Assembly (NCBI GenBank): GCA_949825025.1
Contig: OX463782.1
Coordinates: 36,853,951 to 36,917,950 of the forward strand
Length of the DNA: 64,000 nt
Direction of reading: 5' to 3'
From: Siphlonurus alternatus
Lineage: Eukaryota > Arthropoda > Insecta > Ephemeroptera > Siphlonuridae
In this document: positions 11,502-22,826 of the stretch, piece after piece
How the letters are laid out: every line of letters begins with the position of its first letter
How positions within the stretch are numbered: the stretch's first letter is position 1
Translations under genes and position numbers: made by a program
The notes under the pieces: generated by a model
Database searches by the model: none
What the model was told of the DNA's origin: nothing
The model's input: only the letters and a program-made list of their open reading frames with translations

Positions 11502-12249
11502 CGCGCTGGTGACGTAAGTTCTTGCCGGCATAAAATCAGACGGTGTATTATATTCGTAAACTGCTCAAACTACAATTTCTCGATCGACCTTATGTTCATA
11601 CACATAAAGAAATCGTGTGTAGAAATCCTATACATTTCAAGGGCTTACGAAAAAACTTTAGCATGACGTTATGACATATGTCATCAGAAATAATTTGCAT
11701 GTTACATATCCCAGCATTTGCTTAAGAATTTATTGTATAATTAATAAATGTTACACGATACACAATAATTACACTAATATTTTGAATTGTTAGTGAATAA
11801 GCAAAAGAATGAATATTGAATATCGGCGATCGCGGAGGCCGCGCGGCTAGTACGTGCCGTGTCCTGTCGACGAGTCCCGATGCCAGCTCACCTCCGCTCC
11901 GTGCTTATTATGCAAGCCATGCAGTTCTCACGATACAAAACTGTGCATGGCGCAACCATGTTGCTAAGCCCGGAGCGAAGGTGACCGTAGGACTATAAGG
12001 ACGGCAGTAATGCTGACCATTACAATATTATCGTCACTATTATCATAGCAGATTTAATAATCTGGTAAAATATAAGTAATAATAATTCTGAATTTTATGA
12101 AACCGTCATGCAAAAGCACACAGTATACAAATTATAGCTGCATGGGTGGGAAAAAAAAAAAAAGTTATAAAGAAAAAATGTTAAGTTTCTGAATTTTATT
12201 GTATTAAAAAACACAGTACCATATTAGATACACAAATTCGATTCAAATA
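11502..12249. other. Intergenic DNA, nothing recognised
   Basis: A short GC-richer island at about 11815-12000 holds no recognisable gene. Confidence 0.3.
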
Positions 12250-12628
12250 AAAACCGAACAGTGTGCCACGATTGGTTAAGTGTCGGACTTGTAATTTGGA
12301 TCGTCTCCAGAGCTTCCGACTGCCTGCCAGTTTGTGAGTGCATGATCCTGAGTGCGCTCGCCAGGTGGCTGCAGCTTGCAAGTCGAACACTGTATCAAGA
12401 GGTGCTTAAGTTCATTTTGGACTTTGTACCATCTGCCTTGACGGTGGTTTTCTGTGGTTTCCCATAGTCACTCCCTGGCGAATGCGGGGTAGTTCCTAAC
12501 AAAGGGCCATATCCGCCTCATTTCCTATCCAAGTATATCCCACTGTTGTTAAGTTTGAATGCTTACACTAATTAATAGCAGAATATGCTGTAGTAAGGTA
12601 ACATTGTAAAATAAATAAAAAAAAAAAT
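12250..12628 (+). mobile_element. tRNA-headed SINE with A-rich tail
   Basis: The head GATTGGTTAAGTGTCGGACT TGTAAT resembles the D arm and anticodon arm of a tRNA. The body has TGGTTTCCCATAGTCAC and GGCGAATGCGGGG, the internal domain shared with other SINEs here. The tail is AATAAATAAAAAAAAAAA. Confidence 0.6.
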
Positions 12629-12865
12629 CAATTTTGACAGCGTTTGAGCAGCCAGCAGAGCCACCTGAGAGTTAGGCAACTGTTTAAGCGGCGGTGCTTG
12701 CCGGGCTGCCTACTTCTCAGGTGCTGACATTTCTGGATAACGTGTTGCGACTGAAGTACATATTATAATTATTATATAATTATAAGGTTGGCATAAGTCC
12801 CTGAATGAAGACGTCGTGATCTTGACTCAAGTACACCCGTGAATTTATATTTGAGCTGCATGACT

Positions 12866-13217
12866 TCGATTGTTGTAGTCCCATTTGATTAACATGTAAA
12901 CCTTAATTAGCAACCTCATAATAATTCTGAATTTATTTTTGAGACAGTTCTTAGCACCAAAAAAATGTAGAAAAAAATTCAAAACAATCGGACGATCCAA
13001 TTTTTTTAAATTAATTTCTTAGTTTAGGTCTCCATGGGAAAGCCCTATACTGAAAATTTAAAAAAATTAATTTAGAAAAATTGGATCGTCCGATTGTTTT
13101 GAAATATCTTCCACATTTTTTTGGTGCCTCTAACTGTCTCTAAAAAAAATCAGAATTGTTATGAGGTTGCTAATAAGGTTTACATGTTAATCAAATGGGA
13201 CTATACAACAATTGATG
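12866..13217. mobile_element. Hairpin MITE, family B
   Basis: ATTGTTGTAGTCCCATTTGA at the left is matched by its complement at the right end. Inner arms carry CAATCGGACGATCCAATTTT and its complement around a CCATGGG centre. Confidence 0.82.
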
Positions 13218-13230
13218 TTTCGTGTTATCT

Positions 13231-13740
13231 TACCTTTAAGGGTAAGGTAACGCCACCAATGTTAAAAAAAATCCCTCTCACAAAAATTCTGAAAAAAATT
13301 TAAAATGTTCTCCTCTATACCCCCTATCAGTACCTAAAATATCAGGTATACAAATACGATCTAGTTTTTGAGTTATAAATTTTTAAAGTTGACTACTTTA
13401 ACATGGAGAAATGAAACTCCCATGTTAAATTGGTCAACTTTAAAAATTCATAACTCAAAAACTAGATCGTATTTGTATACCTGATATTTTAGATACTGAT
13501 AGGGGGTGTAGAGGAGAACATTTTAAATTTTTTTCAGAATTTTTGTGAGAGGGATTTTTTTTAACATTGGTGGCGTTACCTTACCCTTAAGGGAAAAGTA
13601 TAACACTTCCCAATGTTAAAAAAAAAAAAAAAAAACTTATGAAAATTATGGAAAAAATTAAAATGTTTTCCTCTACATCCCCTATCAGTAACTAAAATAT
13701 CATGTCCTGTATACAAACTCTAGTTTTTAATATTTTAGAT
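13231..13740. mobile_element. Hairpin MITE, family C: full copy plus adjacent half copy
   Basis: The full inverted repeat is 13231-13594 (AAGGGTAAGGTAACGCCACC arms, TAGTTTTTGAGTTATAAAT inner arms). It is followed by one further arm (13588-13740) with the same TCCCCTATCAGTA and AAATATCA blocks. A related palindrome is at 52553-52907. Confidence 0.82.
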
Positions 13741-14447
13741 GATTAAGTTAACTAGAGCTATATTCTGATGGCATATCATTTATACTTTTCAGTCTAAAAA
13801 GTGCTTAGGAAATAATAATATATATTATTATTATAAATAATTGTCAACACCAACAACATTTTACTACAATAACTTTATTTACACGTACTTCACGGAGATT
13901 CAACAATAAAAATACATTAATTAAAATTTAGACTGGCCAATAAAAATACAGTTTGATTTAACAAAATAATTTACACACTCCACCGCTAGCCCTCCACGGG
14001 GGTTGCTGTATAGCATTTGGACGGACGGTAGCCAATCAGATCGCTCCGTGTGACCTTCTCAAGGACCAATCAGATTGCTCCATTTCTCACAGAACATATT
14101 GCTAATAGTCCCACAAAATAAATTCATAAAATGTCTGCAGTACATCCTTTGGTTTGAAATATCTGAAATTTTTTTCATAACAATTCAGCTGACAATATTA
14201 AACCTCAAAGTGAGGTAGGGATATCAGTTATTAAAAATAAATTGTATATCATGAACTATGTAGAATTTAGTACAGAATAAACTTAATCGTTATTACATAA
14301 AGTTAAGGGACCCATCAGGAAATTAGGTTTACTTTAAGATTTTTCTTATACCTTGCAATGCCAATTATTTTTTTACGGGACTGCAATCTCTTTTATTCAA
14401 AATAAGAGTTTTATCAAACAAAATATTGCATAATAACAAATTTTTGC
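13741..14447. other. Intergenic DNA with a short direct repeat
   Basis: At 14030-14085 the motif CCAATCAGAT(C/T)GCTCC occurs twice about 37 bp apart. Nothing else was recognised. Confidence 0.35.
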
Positions 14448-14676
14448 TGTATATCGTCCTTCTTCCGCAATATTGAGCTATCTGCTCCACGATCTTGTTG
14501 CAATAATGAGATGTCTGCTCTTTCAGGTGAGCGCAATTTTGAGCCTTATTTTATTGTACCAAAAATTTATAGCTCAATATTGCGTTCATCTGAAATAGCA
14601 GACAGCTCATTATTGCAACAAGATCGTGGAGCAGATGGCTCATTATTGCGGATGAGGGACGATATATTATGAGACC
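14448..14676. mobile_element. Hairpin MITE, family D (complete)
   Basis: The ends are TATATCGTCC and GGACGATATA. Arms carry GAGCTATCTGCTCCACGATC and GTTGCAATAATGAG. Other copies are at 41418-42072, 46496-47093 and 58334-58512. Confidence 0.82.
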
Positions 14677-14953
14677 ATCTGCTTCAAAACCGTGTCTTTG
14701 ACTTTTTGATAAAAACTATTTAAATTCCTTATCACAATACCTGACTGATAGGTGTAGTCTTTATCAGAATGTCAAAGAGCCGTTTTTGAAGCATTTTTAA
14801 AGTTTTCCACTTTGCAAAGAAAATTTTTAAAGCACCAAAAGATTGTTCTGGCACTGAAATTTGTTGAGAAATGTTCTCACATGCCCTGATGACGTACTTG
14901 ACAATTCATAATTTAATTTGCCCCAAAGATGTCTTCAAGACAAGTGCATGGAA

Positions 14954-15043
14954 ACTACTATCAAAACCAAAAAGGTGTGCCCCTGAATAGCATACAAGTT
15001 CCATAAGGAGAGGGGCACACCTTTTTGGTTCTGATAGTAGTAG
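14954..15043. repeat. Short strong hairpin
   Basis: CTACTATCAAAACCAAAAAG continuing GTGTGCCCCT pairs with AGGGGCACACC through TGATAGTAG across a 28-bp loop. Confidence 0.75.
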
Positions 15044-15518
15044 GTTTATCATCCTTAATTTACTGTAGCAGCATTACACTTTAGCTTTATTAATCAGTTC
15101 AAACTTTAACTTTATTAAAGTAAAGTAAAAAAATTACTTTAAAATTAAAATTAAAGTCAAATAGTAGAAATTAAAATTTGAAATTAAAACAAAATTAATT
15201 ATATTTTAAAATTGTTAAAATAATTATTAATAATACACATTTTCAGTAACAATAAAAATAGTTTGAATTTTAATTTAATATACGTATTAACATTATTGTA
15301 CATAATAATTAATTCTTTAAGTTAAAAGAAGTTTTTAATTTGGGGTAGTTCCGACTTTATAACTCAAATCTGCCATAAATTTACTCATGGTGATTGAGTC
15401 TTACAAGTAAGGTTAAGCGAAGTTAAGGAACACATTTTACACTTGGGAGTTCTTCACCACACGGGATGCACTACATATTCAGTCACTCCAGGGGGTTCCC
15501 CATCGCGAGGGACACCTA
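15044..15518 (-). other. 3' untranslated region of the Rab11-FIP gene (inferred)
   Basis: Non-coding sequence follows the stop at 15519. Minus-strand AATAAA signals occur near 15110 and 15082, about 400 bases downstream of the stop, so the transcript probably ends there. No other gene is visible here. Confidence 0.4.
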
Positions 15519-15641
15519 CTACTTCTTGGTCTTCACCTCAAGCAGTTGGGGGTAGTTCTCTACAATGTTCAGCAAGATTCCGTCGATGTAGGAGCGCAGC
15601 TGAAGGTTAACTTCCTGTTGTTCACGAAGAGCCACTCGGAC
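15519..15641 (-). CDS. nuf: Rab11-FIP last exon: C-terminal Rab11-binding domain and stop
   Basis: This 123-bp exon (ACTTGCAG acceptor) encodes 40 residues and TAG. The sequence [20 protein letters not shown] continues [18 protein letters not shown], the hallmark FIP Rab-binding domain: an amphipathic helix, then the conserved Tyr-Ile-Asp and Pro-x-Leu-Leu-Glu. In the family this forms a parallel coiled-coil dimer that binds two Rab11-GTP molecules. It is the strongest evidence for identifying the gene. Confidence 0.95.
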   Translation of the reverse strand, partial: VRVALREQQEVNLQLRSYIDGILLNIVENYPQLLEVKTKK

Positions 15642-16220
15642 CTGCAAGTAACAACACGTCAGGTCTATGCTCCGTTAGGATGAGGGTATAATTAGTGGGA
15701 GAAAAGTGGACCTTTTAAGCCATGCCCCCTGTAACCTTATATGGGAAAAACGCCAATTTTGGCATTGTTTTCCAGAGCTTAATTTGGAGGAATTATAGTG
15801 AATAATGAGACTCTCTAGGGGTAATTTATGCTGAAAATTATGATTTTTGAAATGTTTAAGTTGACCACTTAATAATATAACACCTACTTTTTGAAACTAA
15901 AAATTTCCTTTCATTTGATTCGTCAGTTCTATTTAATGGACTTTAATAAAAAAGTTGACTTTTTATTTTGCCCTGGTGTGATTGGCTCATCACATTGCTT
16001 TAATGCTTGCTTTAAGTTACAGAAAATGTTGATTTAAATGGACATCCTAAATGTCATTTTTATTAATGCATCCAAGACAACTTCAATAAATGATTAACAT
16101 TTCCCCAACTCAGAGAAAATATGAAAAGTATACAACTTCGTACCCTTTCTTATACAATAAAAGTATTATAGGTTTCAATTTTCCTGTGATACTTGCAGCG
16201 AAGTCAGTTTATTAATGACT
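15642..16220. other. Intron of the Rab11-FIP gene, nothing recognised
   Basis: No exon or repeat was identified between the last exon's acceptor and the hAT remnant. Confidence 0.4.
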
Positions 16221-16388
16221 TTACCAGAACCAAATTTTGGAAGGGGCTGTCTCCAAATATGAGGCAAATATTAAAAAAAAACATATTGGAGTGGGGAAAA
16301 TGCCTATATTGCCCATGTTAAATCTAAAAATTTTCGACTGCAGCTTCCCCAGACACCTCCCTGGATCTGTGCCTTCTGAGAATTCTGG
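16221..16388 (-). mobile_element. hAT-type MITE, degenerate copy
   Basis: The interior ATTGGAGTGGGGAAAATGCC, TATATTGCCCATGTTAAAT and CCTGGATCTGTGCCT match the family. The ends are eroded. Confidence 0.65.
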
Positions 16389-16699
16389 TAGGGGACAGTT
16401 GCGAAATAACTGTATTACGTTTTCTAGTTTAAACTGAAAGGCTTGTTTGCAAATATCACACAAAGAGCAACTATTATAATGACTACGCCTAAACACAGAC
16501 ATGCTACGTCCACACAAGGGGGGTCATCGTACCTGTTCGAGGTGCAGTTTTGTGTCAGCGCCGAGCTAAAACAAAGCAGGGGTGAGTGCGAAGGCAGACG
16601 TGCACACAGAGCGGGAGAATTGTACAGCCCAGCAAGGTGGCGCAAAGTCACGCAAAGTGCGTAGACCAGTGGGGGATTCAATCATTTTGTATTTCATGG

Positions 16700-17025
16700 G
16701 AGAAATTATCATAGAAGGTTCAGTATATAGCCAGTCCAATGGAACCAGCTCGTCGTCAGGAGTCTATTGAACTGGCTACTGAACCTTTTATGATGACTCT
16801 TTGTTATCCGTGGAAGGAATTGTCATAGAAGGTTTAGTAGCCAGTCCAATGGAACCAGCTCGTCGCCAGGAGTCTATTGAACTGGCTACTGAACCTTCTA
16901 TGATGACTCTTTCTTTGTTATCCATGGAAAAAATTGTCATAGAAGGTTCAGTAGCCAGTCCAATGGAACCAGCTCGTTGTCAGGAGTCTATTGAACTGGC
17001 TATTAAATTTCTACAATGACTTTTT
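16700..17025. repeat. Three tandem units (about 113 bp), each a hairpin
   Basis: Units start at about 16705, 16819 and 16931. Each contains GTCATAGAAGGTTCAGTAGC, AATGGAACCAGCTCGT and a complementary GCTACTGAACCTTCTATGA, so each can fold on itself. A single unit in the opposite orientation lies at 21648-21742. Confidence 0.85.
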
Positions 17026-17814
17026 CCATGCAAAACAATTTGTTTGCACTTCTGAAATAACTCCACCATATATTTTAATATTCTGAGATGATAATTTGGT
17101 AGTTTTTGTAGCAAGAGGAGACACAAAACAAAGTTCTTTTTAAGAAGAGACTCTCAGAGAACAAACTCTTGCTGGGCTGTACTGTCTTGGTCACTCAGAA
17201 AGTTGATGCAAAATATCAGTTAGCTTCGGAATTATTGATGTCTCAAAATGAGATAGGAATGTGAATTTGTCCAATGCTGATAGGATTGTATAATTTAAAA
17301 TTTTGCGATTTGTTGTTATAAGACTGTATAGTTTAACATTTTGCAGTTACTTTCTGATATGACATCAAAAATTACATTTAGCGACACATGCATACTGTAC
17401 TAAAAACATAAAATAATATATCTATAAATACAACATAATATATATATCATCTAAGCAAATATACAAATTAACAATAAAATAACTGACAAGTGAGATGTGC
17501 GGAGAAAATATCATAAAAAGCAAAGAGTGTTGAAAAATAATTTTAAAACACTGCAATAATGTATAATAAAAAATTCAGGCATGTGACGTTACAAATATGT
17601 AAACTAAAACTGCAGAAAGCTAGCCTGCCAAAGAATACAACAACAGAAATTAGGGAAATTTGAAGCATGTTGAAAAACTTTAGTCTTGCTAGCAATCAGA
17701 GAGAAAATATTCAACAGACTGATACAAAAAGTTGGCGACTGCCTCACTGACAAGTCTCAACATGTTAGGGAGACACGCTAGAGATGTAACCGTGCTTTGA
17801 GGGAGCGGAGTAGT
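17026..17814. other. Intron DNA, nothing recognised
   Basis: Short TA-rich tracts lie near 17420-17460. No coding, RNA or repeat family was identified. Confidence 0.35.
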
Positions 17815-18490
17815 TAACGATTGACCTCAGTTACTACGCGAGTCAAAGGAAATTCTGTCAAACGCAATCCAATGAAATAAAAATTAAAATTACGAGAATG
17901 TTCTAAAATTTAAGCAAATTCAAGGGAAGTTTTCTCACAACAGCTTAATTTTCGGTTTCCATCCATACGGGCAATGTTAAACTTCTACCTCAGTTTTCTC
18001 ATAAATTGATCACACAGATCCACTTAAATTCAAGCTCATTTCAGCAGTGCAGTGCAAACAAAAAGTAAATCTAGACTGGAAAAAAGAAATAAGTACCAAA
18101 GTATGGGGAGACAGTATATTAAACTCAGCCAGAACTTTAGCTATAATAAACTGACTGACACTGCTAAATTTAGACTATATATATATATATATAGACACAG
18201 GCCATGACTATCTTATTGGATGCTATCAAAAGAGGTTTAAAATCCAGGATAGTGATAGTTGTAAATTATTTAAGAATGAACCTTAAGACAAAAGGCATTT
18301 ATTTCGATGCTCTGCATTAACCACGGAACTTAAATTGTTGCCTGGCAACATGAAGAGAGAAGAGAAACATTCCTTTTTCTATTGGCTTCTTAGAAGTAAA
18401 ATGGTTTAAATGCCAAAACATGGGCATAAGAAAAGAAGAAGAAGAAGTAGACTTCAGAATTTGCATGCCACCAATTGATGGTGAGTTCAA

Positions 18491-18540
<50 letters not shown>

Positions 18541-18608
18541 CTCTGCAAGTCTTGTTTAATTCAAGGGGTCCGATTCTGACATATCAATCAACTGAGGTCA
18601 ATCCTTAA
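17815..18608. mobile_element. Family E element with GATTGACCTCAGTT inverted termini, interrupted by a poly-T run
   Basis: The left end ACGATTGACCTCAGTTACTA and the right end CAACTGAGGTCAAT are inverted termini shared with 22568-22826 and 49040-49351. The interior TTTTCTCACAACAGCTTAATT also matches. A poly-T run of about 45 bases sits at 18497-18540. Confidence 0.6.
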
Positions 18609-18729
18609 TCATAAATTCGTAAGGGCATCCAGGCTTATTGAAGGTAATACTAAAGGGAAGTTACATCAATTCTGCAATCCTAGGCCAGTCAACATTATTA
18701 AAAGTCAAGAGCCACAGTCCCCTGCTAAC

Positions 18730-18999
18730 CTTGTCTGCTGACATGGCCTCCAGTTCGTCTGCCAGGGAAGTGCCGGGCCGCGCGCCCTCCCCCAGCAGTG
18801 TGCGTCCTTGCTCCAGCCCGCGACTCAGCAGCTGCGCCTGCGCCTCCTCCAGGGCCTCTCGTAGTGTGCGACTCTCCTCTCGCAGGACGCGCACCTCTGC
18901 CTCAAGCTCAGGGCCGCGCGCACCTGCAGGCGAGGGCGCACGGTCCAGGACGCGACCGCCGCGGAGAGCAGCTGCCTCGAGCCGCAACTCATCAACCAA
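18730..18999 (-). CDS. nuf: Rab11-FIP exon 11, coiled coil leading to Rab-binding domain
   Basis: This 270-bp exon (GTCACCAG acceptor, GTTAGC donor), phase 0 at both ends, gives 90 residues from LVDELRLEAAAL to TSLADELEAMSADK. The last motif is the conserved segment immediately before the FIP Rab-binding domain. An Ala/Pro/Gly-rich insert around residues 20-30 of the exon interrupts the coil. The next exon supplies [12 protein letters not shown] in the same frame. Confidence 0.9.
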
Positions 19000-19114
19000 C
19001 TGGTGACACAAGGAGAGATTAATTTCAGCTGTTTCAGGTCGGGCATTTCAGATTGGGTACTTACCAGAACAACTTAAAACAATTCAAGACAATGGACAAT
19101 TAACCTGCATGAAA

Positions 19115-19220
19115 AATTTTTATCACAGAAATGAATAGAGGGTACCAAATTATTGTACTCTGAATTTTTTCAAAATTTTTTGACTCCCGGAACTATTTTT
19201 AAATAATTATTGAAAGCCAA
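19115..19220 (+). mobile_element. Half copy of MITE family A
   Basis: It has one arm only: ATAGAGGGTACCAAATTATT, CTGAATTTTTTC, GGAACTATTTTTAAATAATT and ATTGAAAG. Confidence 0.6.
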
Positions 19221-19319
19221 AATTTCTGCGCACAGTGCCATCTATTGGTTCTTTATATCTTCAATATTATATAATTGCGTTTTAACTATAGAGCTGATTT
19301 CTGTTTATGTTTACGTTAG

Positions 19320-19615
19320 GCGGGAGAGGGGTTTCCCTATACCTGCACAAGCGAAGGGGGCGAAAAGAGAAAGTATTGGCAGACCAGATTGTACAGTGAG
19401 CATAGGCAAAATGACAAAAAAAAATCATAAAAAATACTTTTAACAGTTTTTTGGCAGTGATGTATTTTTTATGAGTTCTATTGTGTACTGTCAAAGTATT
19501 ATTAAGGTATTTAAACTTGATTTATTTTATTAAGTTAAATATAAAAATTATTGTACACTTTGTTTACATGCTAGTCCGTGCATTCTGGTCCTCCTCGCGT
19601 GACGTCAGCGCAATC
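19320..19615 (+). repeat. Dispersed repeat, copy 2 (relative of 7640-7945)
   Basis: It shares GAAAAGAGAAAGT, AAATGACAAAAA, GTGCATTCTGGTCCTCC and GACGTCAGCGCAATC in the same order with 7640-7945. It ends 37 bp before the donor side of Rab11-FIP exon 10. Confidence 0.7.
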
Positions 19616-19651
19616 CCCTCTATAAACAAAGACTCTAGTTCTACCACCCAC

Positions 19652-19871
19652 CTGTGCTGCGGTGGCTGCGTCCCTCTGTGCCTGCTCGGTCTGCCTCCTG
19701 GTGGTCGCCTGCAGTTCTTCATGCTCCGAGCGCAGACCGTGCAGCATCGCCTCTGTCTCAGAGAGCGCCTCCTCCGCCACTCGTCTGGCGCTCGCCTGGC
19801 GTTCAACCTGCGCTCGCAGCCTCGCCACCTCTTCAGACAGACCCTCCGCCTTGCGCTCCGAACCCTGCAGT
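19652..19871 (-). CDS. nuf: Rab11-FIP exon 10, coiled coil
   Basis: This 220-bp exon uses a TTGTTCAG acceptor and a GTGGGT donor. It begins R/LQGSERKAEGLSEEVARLRA and ends RDAATAAQ in phase 0. It is continuous heptad-rich coiled coil (73 residues). A nearby CAG five bases inside the exon would give a different phase, so I chose the acceptor that keeps the frame. Confidence 0.87.
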
Positions 19872-20797
19872 CTGAACAAACGAAAACGTGGTCAGACAGG
19901 GTGGTACAAGTCTCTTTAGTGTTTTGAAAACTGAAAAGACTGTGACATCACGACAACTGTTCTATCCAAAGATATAAAAGAAAAGGTGAAATTGCTTTTT
20001 TGGTATCAAAGAAATTTTTTAGAGGAAACTAATTGTAAGTTCTTGATTCATTACCAGAAGAATGAGGAGGGGGAAGAGACGATTTCCATAGTTGTAATAG
20101 TTACTAAAAAAAAAAAAAAAACTTACATGGTTGCTTATGGAGAACATTTTTTTTTTTTTTTTTTTAGATGGGAAACATTAAGCCTCTATATTAGAAAACA
20201 GAATATTTTACAAAAGCAATTACTGAAAAGATAGAACTACAACATTTTTCCCCCATGGGTTACATTTCCACTCAAGTCGATCTTTATGGTATTTAAGCAC
20301 CATGACCACTTTTCTAAATGGCTTACTCCAAACATTCACCATGTCTTTTCTACTTCCAATGGATATTTGGCAATACATTTTTATTGTATATTTGGATAGC
20401 AGACCTCGAGTTATAATATATGTATTGTCATTTTTTTTTTTTTTTATTTTCCTATAAAGCCACTCAAAAGATCTGCAAAACGCTGAGACGTCAGTCGTGT
20501 AAACATGTAACATATATAAGCACAGAGCAGAGCGAACTTGACTAATCAAGTACGCTCTGCACAGAGAAATTAAAGACGTTGTATGACTATGACGTCATAG
20601 CATCGTTCTCCTCGATTTTGAGAGTTTTGGGGGGCAATTTATTTAATATGACGTCACATCATCCTTCCTCTCTATTTTAATAATTATGGAGAACTAAAAA
20701 AAAGTCGAAAAAAATTGACAATACATAACTCGAGGTCCTCTATCCAAATAATACATTAAGGCTGTCCTCAGACGTTGTTTGAACGCCCCTGACCCAC
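19872..20797. other. Rab11-FIP intron with homopolymer tracts
   Basis: It contains A- and T-runs at 20105-20120, 20149-20165 and 20431-20447. No gene or recognised repeat was seen. Confidence 0.4.
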
Positions 20798-20938
20798 CTG
20801 ATGGCGCTGTTCTCCAGCTCCAGCTGCTTCTCACGGTCCAGCCGCGCCAGCAGCTCGCGGTGCCTCCTCTGCTCTTCCTGCAGTCGCTCCTCCCCGCGGA
20901 CTTGCTCCTCGCGAAGTTGCTCCTCAAGGATCATCACC
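20798..20938 (-). CDS. nuf: Rab11-FIP exon 9, coiled coil
   Basis: This 141-bp exon (CACCAG acceptor, GTGGGT donor) reads R/VMILEEQLREEQVRGEERL and then EEQRRHRELLARLDREKQLE. It is a highly charged Glu/Arg/Leu coiled coil of 47 residues, with phases 2 in and 2 out matching its neighbours. Confidence 0.88.
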
Positions 20939-21647
20939 CTGGTGACACAAAGTGACGTCACAAACTGCGAACCTCGATCCTCGTCAACTTTCGGGAAATT
21001 CCGACAAAAAAGCCGCGTGCTCGAGCGGTCTGCTGCGGTGGACGTTACAATTTACAGCGTAGCGCTGGCGGCTAAAGCGGCGCTTTCGACAGCGGCAGTT
21101 TTGAAGCTATGCCAACCGAATGCACTTATAAAAGTCAGCGTTGTGACGTAGCAGGTTTCCGACATGTCGTCGCGTTGGTGCAAAAGCGGACGGTTTGAAA
21201 GTTAAATCCGTTCTTTTAGTAAACTGTTCTTGAAGACAATTTCACTCAACGGACTGCGAGCACAAATGAGGCTCACTCCAGAGTCCAGAACCAACTGTTT
21301 AGTAAAGTTAACAATAGGATACCGTAACATAGTGTTTTCGTAAAAGTGATATACGGGGGTACCACCCGTGATCCAATGTTATAACGGCTCAATAGTGAAT
21401 TCTCGAGTGCTCCTCGCTGATTAGCAAGCTGTGACCTCTGTACTGAGGTGCTACCCTTTTATGTTCTAGAAAATCGTGAGGGACTATTAGAGTAAAATGT
21501 TGTTTGGTCTTGTTTGTTTTCGACAGAAATGATAATAAATTTGGAATGAAAGCTGGACGGGCATGCCAATTATTAACCAAATTGCAATTTCTAATACATA
21601 ACAAGGCTCGTTCGATGTTGCATTTCACAAAATTTATAATGGAAAGA
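20939..21647. other. Rab11-FIP intron, nothing recognised
   Basis: It is GC-richer around 21000-21120, without recognised features. Confidence 0.35.
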
Positions 21648-21742
21648 GTCATCATAGAAGGTTCAGTAGCCAGTTCAATAGACTCCTGCATGACGATGAG
21701 CTGGTTCCATTGGACTGGCTACTGAACCTTCTATGACAATTC
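21648..21742. repeat. Single unit of the 113-bp hairpin repeat, inverted
   Basis: ATCATAGAAGGTTCAGTAGC and GCTACTGAACCTTCTATGAC flank GAGCTGGTTCCATTGG, as in the array at 16700-17025. It ends 30 bp from exon 8's donor. Confidence 0.8.
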
Positions 21743-21771
21743 CATCCATGGTCCTAAAAACGACGTCTTAC

Positions 21772-21875
21772 CTGGCTTGAAGCACTGCATTTTCCTGGCG
21801 AGCACGGCCGTAGCGATCGTCCGTGTTGTGTTGTGTGTCCGCCAGGGCCGTGACCTGTTGCTGCAGCATGTGCAC
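21772..21875 (-). CDS. nuf: Rab11-FIP exon 8, start of coiled coil
   Basis: This 104-bp exon (CACAG acceptor, GTAAGA donor) reads VHMLQQQVTALADTQHNTDD and then RYGRARQENAVLQA, entering in phase 0 and leaving in phase 2. Leucine/valine heptads and the QENAVLQAR motif mark the beginning of the long coiled coil of class II FIPs. Both the long isoform (from 46065) and the short one (from 42955) splice into this exon. Its acceptor region is repeated downstream in tandem (21858-22030). Confidence 0.88.
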
Positions 21876-22030
21876 CTGTGACCAGAGTTATATTAGTTAC
21901 CACGAGGTTTCCTCAGCCATACTATAAACAAATAACACTGCAATGTGCATCTGCGACCAGAGCTACAGTTACCACGAGGTTTCCTGAGTCAAACTAGACA
22001 AATATCCCTGCAGCATGTGCATGACCGGAA
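21858..22030. repeat. Tandem triplication that includes the exon 8 splice acceptor
   Basis: Units beginning at 21861, 21938 and 22009 share CTGCAGCATGTGCA, GACCAGAG and ACCACGAGGTTTCCT. The first unit contains the true acceptor of exon 8. The second preserves an AG at the equivalent place (GGTCGCAG on the minus strand). Confidence 0.7.
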
Positions 22031-22567
22031 TTATAACGAGCACATTATTACGTGTTTCTATAAATAACATGATTTGCAGTGGAAACTTTTCGAGGTTTCC
22101 TCACTCACATTAGTCAAAGTCTGTTATTGCAGCTGTGATGTTCAATGTATAATATAGTCACACACTACTAACGTTCGATATTTGGAGCTCAAACTGCAAC
22201 TGACCTCCAACCTCTCATCTCGAATTGTCAACACGTCATTGAAGACTATCCATACGATGGCGCGAGGATAATGGACTGTGGTGCTCAAAGACTGCTTATT
22301 AACAGCCACGTCAACCGCTTTGTTTCACGAAGGAGTGGCAAGAAGACGAGATAACAAAGATAACGTGATCGCATTCCGCTTGCCGCGGTCTCTCACACAC
22401 AAAGCAGAATAAAAGATTATTTAACTTCGGATTGTAAATTTTAATGGAATATATTTTTTATATATTTTTAAACAAACTAATGATCTCTGCAAATAGAATA
22501 TAATGACAGAGATTTGTTTAAGCGAATAAGTTTCACAATGTAGAACTATTATATATTTTGACGATTA

Positions 22568-22826
22568 AAGATTGACCTCAGTTGATTGAGATCTCGGAAT
22601 TATCCCCTTTCAATTGAACAAGACTTACAGGGGACTTAAAACTCTCCATACGCTCCATAAGTGTGTTACACGAATTTGAAATTTTGAAGTGGATCTATCT
22701 GATCAATTTTAAGAAAATTGAGGTATTGTGAGGAAACCGCCCCCTTGAATTTTTAAAATTTATTTCATTCGATTTCGTCGGACAGAAATTTCCTTTTTGA
22801 CTCGCGTAGTAACTGAGGTCAATCGT
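22568..22826. mobile_element. Family E MITE with GATTGACCTCAGTT termini
   Basis: The inverted ends are GATTGACCTCAGTT (left) and AACTGAGGTCAATC (right). The interior has GTGAGGAAACCGCCCCCTTG and GAACAAGACTTACAGG, as in 49040-49351. Confidence 0.7.

Noticed and set aside
16801..17019. 72-codon frame with repeated peptide
   Set aside because: It follows from the tandem hairpin repeat; a unit of about 113 bp is not a multiple of three, so it is unlikely to be selected coding.
18638..19046. Other frames over the exon at 18730-18999
   Set aside because: These are shadows of the GC-rich Rab11-FIP exon on the other strand or frame.
19872..19879. Acceptor at the CTGCAG just inside exon 10
   Set aside because: Using it changes the phase and breaks the reading frame; TTGTTCAG keeps it.
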